64,000 nucleotides of DNA from Macrotis lagotis (lineage: Eukaryota > Chordata > Mammalia > Peramelemorphia > Peramelidae). The position numbers and the translations under genes are program-made. Numbering within the stretch: the first letter of the stretch is position 1; each line of letters begins with the position of its first letter. The DNA is taken from the NCBI RefSeq assembly GCF_037893015.1, contig NC_133666.1, positions 627,124,810 through 627,188,809 on the forward strand, in the 5' to 3' direction. The notes under the pieces were generated by a model that saw only the letters and a list, made by a program, of their open reading frames with translations, made no database searches and was not told where the DNA came from. Positions 26,770 to 36,589 of the stretch are shown one piece after another.

Positions 26770-27570
26770 CAGCTGGTTTAGTTCCTGTGTTCTGTCTTGG
26801 GAGGTTGTGTAGTAACTAGACCTTTTTCCACCAAGAGATGTTAATGTATTTGGTATGAAGGCTCTTGAGCCATGGGGAAGCATAAACACCTTCTCTTTGG
26901 GCCTGGGAAGGGTGGGGTGCTCCTTACCAGGCTAAACTGGACCTTCACTGGCTCAGCTGCTCAGGCTTGGCCTTGCTCAGAGTCAGCTGCTTTGGTGAGC
27001 TTTGCAGAGCCAAACCCTGTGATGCTCTGGCCCTGGAGGGAGCCCTCCCTCCTCCCCGCCCCTCAGCCCCCCAAGCTAGGAGAAATACTGGATGGGTGAA
27101 GCCCTCCCTCCAACACACATACTGCTGTCTGTTTTGGCTACTTTCCCCCTTGGTAATTGGCTAATTACCGGAGATTAATGTTGGTAAACAGAAGCCTTCT
27201 CCCCCTCCACCATCTGCTCCTCCATTATTTCCCCATCGTCTCCCCCTGCCCCTTCCCCCCAGTGGTTGGCAAAGCTGAGAGCCCCCCTGTGTGGGCAGGG
27301 AGCCAGTAACTGAGAAATGGGTTGGGGGGAAATGGGACAGGACCTTGGGATTCCCCTTCCTGTAGACAGTGACCTCAGGTACTGGCAGGGATCAAGTTGT
27401 CCTGCCTGGGTTGTAAGGCTTAGAGCTGAAAGGAACTTTAAAGATCATTTAGTTCAAACCCTCATTTTATAGGTGAAGAAAGAGGGACTTGTTCAAGACA
27501 CAGATTCAAACCAACTCCAAACACACACTAGGTGGGTTATTTCCAGCTCCTGGAGCAGAGAAAGAGAAGG
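26770..27570. other. Intergenic region between the convergent genes RAD23A and GADD45GIP1
   Basis: No exon was found. The section 27140-27195 is notably AT-rich and homeobox-like (see findings). Bases 27420-27520 resemble an old MIR-type remnant (CTCATTTTATAGGTGAAGAA). Confidence 0.5.
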
Positions 27571-27592
27571 TTGGACACATAACACATGGGCA

Positions 27593-30500
27593 CTAAACTT
27601 TATTGGATGGGGGTTCAGCCTGCTTGCCTGAGCTTCCCTGCTCCAGGTCACAATGCCCCTCCAGCCTGGGGCCCTTAGAGACCTCTGCTGCTGTCTGCAG
27701 AGAGGCCATTCTTGCTGCCTCCTTCTGCTGCTTCTTCTGCTGTTTGAGGCGCTTGCGTTCCTGCTTCTCCAGTTCCTGGAGCAGCTCCTGGAAGCGGGAG
27801 CTTCTCGGGTCCACATCATAGCCGAGCTGCTCCTGTGCCTGTGCCTGTAGCCGAGCCCTTCGGGCCTTTTCTGCCTGTGTCTTCTCCCAGCGTTCCCGTT
27901 GTTGCTGCCTCCAAGCCATGATCATTTGTGGCATCTGGGCCATTTTGGCCGCAATGAGCTGCTCCCTGGAGGGCAGGGAAGTAGGGTGAGTGAGGACTGG
28001 TAGAGCTATTTCAGGGCTCTGGGCCTGTTTCCTCTTGTGGGTCCCTTGGTAAACCCCTGTGCTTTTCAGAATGGTGAGGGCCCCCACAAGGTTCCAGACA
28101 CTGGAACTGATAGCTCCCATGGCTCTGATGTTTCATGACTTTGAAATCCCTTCCCTCACGTGAGTGCTGTGGAGGACTTCATGGCTGAGGAAACAGGCTC
28201 AAAGAGGTCCCACAGCTAAGGTCAGAGTTGGGATGCAAACCCATATTTTCTGGCTCCACATCAACTACAAAGAAGCACAGGGGGTAGAGCTGGGAGGGAT
28301 CATAGAAGTCTGCTAGGACAGGCCCTCGATTTTAGGGAACAGTAATTGAGGCCCAGAGGAATTAAGTAATTTGTTCAAGGTTCCATAAGGAAATGGCAGA
28401 GGTAAATTGGAAGCCATCCTCTGACAAATCTATCACCTGTATCATACTGCCTCTAATTTCATCAGACCTTAAGTTACACAGGGCTGGGCACTGAATTTAT
28501 TCACTGTTTCCTGGGGTACTGCCTTGGACCAGGAGGATGGCAGAAGAAAATGAGGATACTGATGGTGAGCAACCTCTTCTTACCTCCTGTCCCTCAGGCA
28601 CTACCTTCACTTACATTTCACATGATGAGCTGGTCCTCAAACTTCTCAGGTGACTGTCCCTTCCCATCTCCTCCAGGAGTCTCTATATCATCCTGGCTCT
28701 ATCACTGACCTTTGATCTCTACTCTCCAAATGTGCCCCTATCTCTGCCATCCTCAGAAAATTCTCTTAATCCTTCCACCCCTGATAAACTATTATCCTAT
28801 ATCTCTTCTGGCCTTTGTGGCCAAACTTTATGGGAAGGCCATCTATAATAAAGGCCTCCACCTTCTCCATCCATTTCTGACCCCAGAAATCTACCAAAAT
28901 GAATGATTTCAACCACCGAATCCCAACAGCCTTTTCTTAATCTTCATTTGCCCTGATGTGACCTGACCTCTCCTTTGTTTCCTGTGCTGGATTCTCCACC
29001 AAGTTAAGTCTAGTGACCTCTCTTCTCCCTCTATACTACCACCTTGCTTGGTGATCTCATCAGTTCTCATGGATTTAATTATCATCTCTAGAATGATGAT
29101 TAGCAAATTTACCTAAAAGCAATAGTTACAACCTCTCTGCTGACCTCTAATCTCATGTTCAAAATACCTTTCCCAAACAACAAGATATCTTAAATTCAAT
29201 ATGTCCAAAACAGGAGTTCATTCTCTTCACTTCGAAGTCTTCCCCACCCTCCTAATTTCCCTGTTCCTATAGGGGGCCCCACCAGTCCCTCAGGACCCCA
29301 GGCCTGGTCCTCCAATCTTCATTATTGAACCACTACAATAACTGTGGTGGGTCTGCCTATCTCAAGTCTCTCCCCATTCCAATCTAGGCTCCCTCCATTC
29401 AGAAAACTAAAGTGATTTTCCCCAAACTTGGGTCTGATCCTGTCTTGCCTGACCTTAACAAACTTCCTAATGTTTTCAAGATCAAATACAAAACCTGCTG
29501 TTAGGCCTTCAAAGGCCTTCCTAATCTAGCCCCCTCCTACCTTTCCCATGTTTTTCATTTCTTGCTTTGATCCACTCTTTGTTCTGGAATACTCTCTCTG
29601 CTCATTGCTTCCACTTGACTTCCTTCAAGTCCCAAATAAAATTCCATCTTCAATAGAAATCGTCTTTCCTAGTCCCTTTTGATTCCAGTAACTCCACATT
29701 ATTATTCCCAACATATTGACCTGCATGTAGGTTGTCTGTTTAGAGCTGCTCCACCTGATGCTGAGCCTGGAGGCAGACACTACCTCGGTTTTTTTTTTTC
29801 TATCCCCAGCATTGGGACAGGAAGCACTTAAAATGATTATTGACTGGAGAGGGAGTGGGGAGATTGCAGCTCCATTTCCCTGCTTCTACAGTGACCTCCA
29901 AGGACCATCCAGTTCTTGATTTGAATTAACAGTCTGCCGGAGCTGGAAGTTATTTAAATTAAAGATCATCTTATCCCTCATTTTGCAGATAAGGAAACAG
30001 GAACAAGGAACATTTATAATTGTTCAATCATTTCAGTCATGCCTGACATTTTGTAATCCCAGTTGGAGTTTTCTTGGCAAGAATACTAGTGGTTGTCATT
30101 TCCTTTTCCAGCTCATTTTACAAATGAGGAAACTGAGGTAAAGTAGGTGTCTGAGGCCTCTTTTGAACTCAAGTCTTCCTAACTCCCAGGTCAGTGTGCC
30201 ATTTACTAACCTGCTACAATCAAGGCTTTCTGGTGAGCCCTGGGGATTCAAAACCAAATGATTTAAGATTTACAGGCTAGAGAGAGAAAAGAAATTGGAC
30301 AAAGAGAAGAAAATTATAATGGAGAGAAAATACTAACAATGGGGTCTCAGAAAGACCACCCGGGAAAGTTACCTGATCTCCCACTGTGAGCCACCCAGGA
30401 AAGTCCGGGCCTTCCACTGTGGTCAGCTCTGCCCTGCAGGCCTCCTGCCACTGGAGCAGCTCCAGGCTCCAGAGGATGCCTACACTTCCCCAGCCCTAGC

Positions 30501-31490
30501 CCTGCAACGCCTTCCCTTCCTCTCAGAACCTTTTCACCCCTACTCGCTCTTTTAAAACAAACAAAATACACCACAGCAGCAGCAACAACAAAATACCTAG
30601 AAAGGAGTGACTGGGTCGGCGGTCAATTTGTAACTTGAACCCATGTCTTCTGCCTCCAAATCCAGTATTCAGTGTCTCATTTTGCAAAATAGCTCAATGA
30701 AACTGAGTTGTGTTAGATGATACACCCTGTGCTTCTCACGACTATTCTGGGAGGGGCCGTTATTTTCACCCATTTTACAGATGGGGAAATTGAAGCAAAA
30801 CAGAGGCCATGTGCCTCGCCCAGGGTCACACCTCGGCTAGATCTGCGCTCCCCGCAGGTCGGGCACCACCGGGCCGCCTCCGGAGAAGTAAGGCAGGTGC
30901 CGAAGGCGCCTCCGGCGGCTCTGGGCGCTCCGCGGGGGCAGGCCTCGTGGCCCCGGGGCCAGGGACCGTGCCTGGGGGCCTCTAGGCCGGGGCTGACCCG
31001 GCTCCAGCCGACTCCCGAGAGAAGCCGCCTGCCCCGTCCCTCCCGCCCTCAGCGAGCGGCGGGGCGTCTACGCCGCGGGGCTGGGAGCTCCGGGGAGGGA
31101 AGGGCTCGCCCCACGTCCCCCGGGGCCCCGCACCCACCTCTCGCGGCGCTCCCGCTCCCGGGCCTCGGCGCGGGCCCGCAGCGCCTCCTGCATGGCCTGC
31201 AGGCTCGGCTGCCACTCGCGCTCCTCGGCTTCCAGCTCCCGGAGCCGCGGGGCCGTGGGCCACAGCGAGCCCGGGGCCACCCCGGACGCGGCCCCGAACC
31301 GCCCGAACTGCTTGGCGGCGAAGCGGGCCTGCAGCTGCCAGCGCGGGGTCAGCGGGTCCTCCGGGTCCGGCCTGAAGGGGCCGGGAGGGCGGAGCGGGAC
31401 CGGCCGGGCCCGGTAGGCGCGGGGGGCCGGGGCGCCCGGGGGCGCCCGCAGCCTCAGCACGCCGCAGGCCCGCAGCACGGGCGCCGCCAT
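27593..31490 (-). CDS. GADD45GIP1: Mitochondrial ribosomal subunit protein mL64 / GADD45G-interacting protein 1 (CRIF1), 2 exons
   Basis: The protein is a component of the mitochondrial large ribosomal subunit near the peptide exit; it is also reported as a nuclear cell-cycle regulator that binds GADD45 proteins. Exon 1 is 31490-31138 and exon 2 is 27965-27593, joined in phase 2 (GT-AG), giving 726 nt (241 aa, human 222). The Arg/Ala/Leu-rich N-terminus ([17 protein letters not shown]) fits a mitochondrial targeting sequence. Conserved blocks: [54 protein letters not shown] and [20 protein letters not shown]. The C-terminal half is a highly charged coiled coil ([19 protein letters not shown]). 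The last ~20 residues extend past the human end, and the frame runs through AATAAA into the stop. Confidence 0.95.
27599..27604 (-). terminator. GADD45GIP1: GADD45GIP1 poly(A) signal inside the last codons
   Basis: AATAAA on the minus strand forms the codons Asn-Lys, followed by Val and the stop (TAG at 27595-27593). If this is the working signal, the 3' UTR is only about 5-25 nt long. No alternative hexamer is evident close downstream. Confidence 0.65.
28650..29850 (+). repeat. Ancient LINE remnant (L2/CR1-clade-like), in GADD45GIP1 intron 1
   Basis: At 28712-28906 a decayed frame reads [20 protein letters not shown], which is the 'NYRPISLL' region of a non-LTR reverse transcriptase. Near 29195 another piece reads LKFNMSKTG. 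From about 29440 the sequence has the LINE 3' layout (GATCAAATACAAAACCTGC, AGCCCCCTCCTACCTTTCCC, TATCCCCAGCATTGGGACAG). Stops and frameshifts are frequent. Confidence 0.6.
30018..30215 (-). repeat. Marsupial tRNA-derived SINE, older type, reverse orientation
   Basis: TTTTCTTGGCAAGAATACTA, GTCATTTCCTTTTCCAGCTC and ACAAATGAGGAAACTGAGG match the reverse of the element at 18752-19012. Confidence 0.65.
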
Positions 31491-31800
31491 CTTGGCCGCC
31501 GGCCGGGGTCCCGGCAGACCGGTTCCGGGTGTCCGCGGCGCTGCCTGCGTCAGAGCGTGAGCACGCGGGAGGGCGGGGCGCGCCGGGCCCCGCCGATTGG
31601 CCGGAGGCTCTGGGCCCTGGTCTCCCCCGGCCAATGTCTGCCCTCTCCTCCTCTCGTCGCCAGGGAGAGTGTCCGCGAGAGAGCGCAAGCGCCTCCAGGG
31701 CAGGCCTGGCGCGCGGGGGCTGGATTGGGGGAAGGCCGGACTGAGCCTCGCGGGGGGTGGGGGCCCCAGCGGGCGGTGACGTCACCCGAGTCGCCGCCTT
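30840..31800 (-). promoter_or_regulatory. GADD45GIP1: GADD45GIP1 CpG-island promoter
   Basis: Very CpG-dense. It holds a perfect TGACGTCA (31777-31784), CCAAT/ATTGG boxes near 31595 and 31632, and a YY1-type AAGATGGCGGC that overlaps the start codon itself (ATG at 31490). No TATA box. Confidence 0.7.
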
Positions 31801-32168
31801 TGTTGGCAGGGCCCTTCCGGCCTGGCAGCCTGTCATCCCGTCGGCCCTCTTCGGCCTCAGTTTCCCTTAGCCCCGACTGCCCAGGATCTCCAAGAGCCCC
31901 GATTCAACCCTGGACCCAGGCGGTTCCGTCGGAGAAGGGGAGGCCGGGGGCCGAGCTCAGCGGCCCCCCGAAATCCAGCCCACCAGCAGGAAGGACAAAC
32001 ATCGGCTTCCAAGATCGGGGGCCAGACCAGACCAGACTAGAGAATCGCTAAGATCTCCTGTAGGTTTAAATTAGCCACTTCATGGTTTAGCAAGTACTCA
32101 TTCATTCACTTATTTATTTATTCATTCATTCGTTTGTTTGTTTGTTTGTTTATTCATTTATTTATTTA

Positions 32169-32322
32169 TTTATTTTAGTTTTCTGCAAGGCAATGTGGGG
32201 TTCAGCTGACTTGCCCAAGGCCACACAGTTAGGTAATTATTAAGTGTCTGAGGTCGGATTTGAATTCAGGTCCTCCTGACTGCAGGGCCGGTACTCTATC
32301 CACTGCACCACCTAGCAGCCCC
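32169..32322 (-). repeat. Marsupial SINE, reverse orientation, plus a second partial copy to 32383
   Basis: TTCTGCAAGGCAATGTGGGG through the reversed head CTGCACCACCTAGCAGCCCC. It is preceded by ATTC/TTTG/TTTA simple repeats (32100-32175). Bases 32323-32383 repeat part of the same element (TAGGTAATTATTGTCC, GACTCCAGGGCCAG), so two copies lie side by side. Confidence 0.85.
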
Positions 32323-32939
32323 TAACTAGGTAATTATTGTCCAGGCCCTCCCGACTCCAGGGCCAGTGTTCTATCCACTGCAAGTATTTAATAAGTTCCC
32401 TTCATGTACCAAGTACACGTTCTGCCTTCAGGTTCTATCCGAATGTAAGAAAACTCTCCTTAAATTGTTCTATTTTGTTGATGCTTAAAAGGTTTATAAA
32501 GCAAAGAACTTTCCCATTACAATGAGTTTCAGTCTCCTGTCTTTGAGCAAGGGGAAAATGCCATTCCATCATCACAGGTCTCCTACTCTGGTGTCCCCTC
32601 CAGTTAAAGAGGAGAAATACCCTTCTATTGAGTCGGTCACAGAAAGATCGTTCTATCAAGACTCTCAACCTTGCTAGTTAGTTCTAAAGGGGACCATTCC
32701 TTCAATTTTCAGTCCAGGTAGCTTGGTAGTGGGGTGTGGGGGTTAGAGCTCTGACATCAGGAAGTCGCCAGTTGAAATTCAGCCTCAGACACTCCCAGCA
32801 TAAATTATTTAGTATAAAAAGAAAAAAAAGGTTTGCCTCTGTTTCCTCATCTGTAAAATGAACATAATAAGTACCTACAATAGGGTGATTGTGAGGATAA
32901 AATGAGATGACAAACTTCCCTTGATTCCCTTTTTACTAT

Positions 32940-33085
32940 CTCTAGCTTCTGTTGATTTCCAACTTTAAATAGTTGGTTGCAAACTGTCTCCCCAATAAGA
33001 CTGTGAGCTCACTGAAGGCATGGACTTTGTCCATTCTTTATATTTCCAATGCTTAACAATATTCCTGGAACATATTGCTAACTCA
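32940..33085 (+). repeat. L2-type LINE 3' tail remnant
   Basis: Contains GACTGTGAGCTCACTGAAGG, then TATATTTCCAATGCTTAACA and CCTGGAACATATTG, the standard order of an L2 3' end. Confidence 0.55.
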
Positions 33086-33115
33086 AGCCCACAGGTTTAT
33101 TAAGAGACATACTAT

Positions 33116-33268
33116 AGGGGCAGCTAGGTGGCGTAGTGAATAAAGCACCAGCCCTGGGGTCAGGAGTACCTGGGTTCAAATCCAGTCTCAGACATTTAAT
33201 TACCTAGCTGTGTGGCCTTGGGCAAGCCACTTAACTCCATTTGCCTTGCAAAAAACCTTAAAAAAAAG
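33116..33268 (+). repeat. Marsupial tRNA-derived SINE with perfect target-site duplication
   Basis: GGGGCAGCTAGGTGGCGTAG head and GCCTTGCAAAAAACC tail, flanked by AGAGACATACTAT at 33103-33115 and 33269-33281. It inserted directly beside the L2-type remnant. Confidence 0.93.
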
Positions 33269-33589
33269 AGAGACATACTATGCTGGCATTAAGATAGATA
33301 GCACAAGGACTGTCATCAGTTCCATTTTCCCATCTTGCCTAGGGTCATACATTTAGGACTCAGTGCTTGTTTTTTTTTTCCCTCAGGTTTCAGGATAGAT
33401 TATACTGGTACTGGATAATTGCAGGGGATTCCTTGGGATCGGCAGTTGGTTCATGGAATGGAGACAATAATTTCCTTTGGGAGAGTTGGTAGTGTCTGAT
33501 GTTTCCTGATGTTAGAGCTTGGGGAGTCATTTTATACATGGGAATCCCAAGGCCTAGAAAAAGGAAGGGATTTGCTCAAATTATAGTTA

Positions 33590-35650
33590 TTAATGGGGGG
33601 GTATGGGAAGAGGGAGAACTAAGAGGTAGAAAGGAGATTAGGTAAAGGACTGAAGGAGGGAAAGGTAATTGGAGGGAAGGAAGGTAAAGGAGGACTGAGA
33701 GAGGAAGGGTGGAAGGAAAATGAAAGGGGGGAACTCTTGGAGGAGGTAGGCAGTTAGGACCCTAAAGAAGAGAAAGAAAATGGAGATTGTTACAGTTTAC
33801 TTTCATCTATCTACCCCTAGACTAACAGCCAGTGATGGACTTTGGAGCCATTTGGGGGAGACCTTCATTCTTCCATCTCTTCTGTACAGAACCCACATCC
33901 AAATCTCACAGCTAATAGAGGACTAAAAACTATTCCCCCAAAAAAGGGAATCTTGGGCTCAGGATTTCACCTCCTCTCTGAGGAGAGCTCCCAGCCTCCC
34001 CAGATGTTTCACAATCCTGAATCCTTGGGTTTCCTTTTGTTTCAGGCCACTTTAGATTCTGTTTTTTTTCCCCAGATTCCAGGTCTCCATAAATCTTGGA
34101 TCTTGCTGAATCTGATCTCCAAAGTTTCTGGGTCTCCTTGCCTCCAATACTAGCTATACTTTCAAGGGAGAAAGAATTAGCAATTTGGTCCAAACCTAGA
34201 GGGCCACTCAGGGAGCCAAGGGAGGGCTTGGTATGATGGTTAGTAAAATACTACTGAGAATTAATCCTCTTTCCCCTTTGGTCTCCATGAACTGGGAGAC
34301 TAATTCAGATTTGGACAGGTAGATAGTATCCCTAGGCTTATGGTTGCAATGCCTAGGCTATAGAGTCCAAAGGAGTAATTTTGAGGTATACATCTTCCAG
34401 ATTTTTCTATTCCTATTGCATATGTTCTCATTACACAGAAAAGGGAGAAAACTTGTAAAACTTGATTTAAAAAGATATAACTAGGACCAATGAGAATTAA
34501 AAGGCAAATTTTTGTTTTTAACAAGGAGTTACCTGAAAATTGAATGTGCCCCAAGATGTAAAATGAGCTCCTGCAAGTGGAAGTCTCAGTCACAGATCCT
34601 TAGTCAATAAACATTTCATTAAAGTTGGCAGAGGATCTATAAATCCTTTATCTGGTGCTTCCCATTTTACAGGTGAAGGATATGAGATTCAGAGAGTGTT
34701 CTGATAAAAGTTAGATGAGGAGTTAGATGAGATTATTGAACAGGATGAGAAGCTGGATTCAAAAACTAATCCAGTGCTGAGATTCCACCTTTCTTGGAAG
34801 CATCTCCTGCCCAGGAGCCACCCAGGATATAAGACCCATCCCTAAGTTTGAGAGGAAGGCTCTCTGCTTTGTGTAATTTTATGAATGGATAAGGACATGG
34901 GGAGGATTTAGGAGAGCCAGACCTAGGAAAGCAGAGAGGGATGTGTTAGGTGTGGAAGAAAAAGACCACCAGAGGGCAGCCTTCACCGTTCCTATCAACA
35001 CAGCTGGGAAGAGGGACCAAGGAGTTTGGGGCAATGGGGAAGGCTGGGAGCTTTGAGCTGGCACTTTTCTCACGGTCTCTGGGTTCCTCACCTGAGTGTG
35101 AGATGGGGGAGGGTAGCAGTTCAAGCCCCAAACCCCAGGTCTCAACCAGCCTTCAGCCTCCAGTCAGGATCTCCTGTCTTTTTTTGCCTACCACCCACTG
35201 GCCCCACGGAGTCTTGGCAAGTTTGCCCAGGCTCTCACCAGTAGTTAAGTGACAGAATCCAGGTTTGAATACAGAACATTGGATGCCAAAACTAGAGCTC
35301 TTTCCACTATACCTTATATCTCCATGGCTCTCAGCCAGGACCCCCCACTTCCTCTAACTTTTAGACCACACACAGACTTGGGTCTGGGAATGTGACCCAA
35401 GGAGGAGGTTGAGAAAACTCTGTGGGGAACAAGATATGGGGGTGGGCACAAGCAAATTTGTTCTTCTTCCCTCCTGTGAGGCTCCCCATGAAGAGAGGCC
35501 TATTTAGACTGGATTTCCAGCTTACCGCAGGTCCCACACAACAGATAAACCTAGACAGCAGGGTCAGTCACTTTGAACCCTGAGCCCAGATTCCAACCGG
35601 AGGGATAGCAGCAGAATCCACTGACAGAAGCCCAGAGGGACTAACTGATC
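33590..35650. other. Intergenic region upstream of DAND5
   Basis: 33600-33790 is purine-rich. The rest shows no exon or recognisable repeat apart from short MIR-like pieces (for example near 34650 and 35230). DAND5 regulatory sites must lie here, but none could be identified with confidence. Confidence 0.4.
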
Positions 35651-35659
35651 ATTGGGAAG

Positions 35660-36589
35660 ATGTTAGTTAGACAACTCACAGCTTTCTTCAGCCTAATAAT
35701 TGGGGTCTGGTCCAGCCCCATAACATCCAAGATGCTAGCTCCAATGCTCAGGCCCCTGCCTTCCAACGTTTCCCAAGAGTCGAGCATTTACTTTCCATCT
35801 CCAGGGGTGGGCTCTGGAGATGGATCAGAGATGCTGGTAGAAAATACCCAGATCTCCCCTTCACCCACCACCATCTCCCACAGCTGGGAGACCTTTCTGA
35901 GTCTGCAAGTAGGAGGAGAATCGTGGAAGCCCCTCCATCCTGGTAAGCGAGAGCTTCAAGATGCTTCAGGACTGAGCCCCCAGGGAGAAGAGATGCCTGC
36001 TGTGTCCCTTCCTCTCAGTCCCAAGGATGTGACTCGGGAGACATGCAAGGCTGTGCCCTTTACCCAGGTAAGCCTTTGGGCAGCAAGGCAACACGAGGCA
36101 GGAGAGTGGAGAGAGGGGATGGCTGGCCCGGGCTTTGATCTGATGACCCCTCCGGGCCGCAGTCCTTTGCTTTGCTCCTGGACTGTGACTGTCTGTCTCT
36201 GTGTGTTTCTTACTCACCCTCCCCATCTCTCTCCATCTCTGTCTCTGTCTGTACTTCTTGGTCACTTCTCCTGCTGTGTCTCTCTTTTATGTGTCTGTCT
36301 CTTCCTCTCTGGTCTCTCTCACTCTGTTTCTGCCCGATAGGTGATCTCCCGGCCTGGCTGTACCTCCATCCGCTTTCAGAACAAGTTTTGCTTTGGCCGC
36401 TGCAGCTCCTTCTACATCCCCAGTGCAGGCCTCACCAGGCCCCACCTCTGCAACAGCTGCCTGCCATCCCGCCAGCGCCGAGTGTCCGTAGTTCTTTGGT
36501 GCCAGGTGGCTGGTGAATCCTCCTCCTACAGGCGACTGAAGGTGTCCACTTCTCTAGTGGAGGCCTGTCAGTGCCACACACATGTGTGA
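35660..36589 (+). CDS. DAND5: DAN-domain BMP/Nodal antagonist 5 (Cerberus-like 2, Coco), 2 exons
   Basis: DAND5 is a secreted cystine-knot antagonist that binds Nodal and BMP ligands and helps set left-right asymmetry at the node. Exons 35660-36067 and 36341-36589 join in phase 0 (CAG|GTAAGC to GATAG|GTG), giving 218 aa; human is about 189 as I recall. Residues 1-18 form a hydrophobic signal peptide (MLVRQLTAFFSLIIGVWS). A single N-glycosylation sequon lies at Asn36 (NVS). The CTCK domain spans about 128-216, with cysteines at 129, 143, 153, 157, 173, 176, 190, 212 and 214, in motifs ETCKAVPFTQ, RPGC, FCFGRC, LCNSC, LWC and CQC. The N-terminal pro-region is poorly conserved and longer than in human. 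The neighbours on both sides confirm the assignment. Confidence 0.93.

Noticed and set aside
30717-32051. 444-codon plus-strand frame opposite GADD45GIP1 exon 1
   Set aside because: It is antisense to a verified exon in a CpG island; the frame is explained by GC content.
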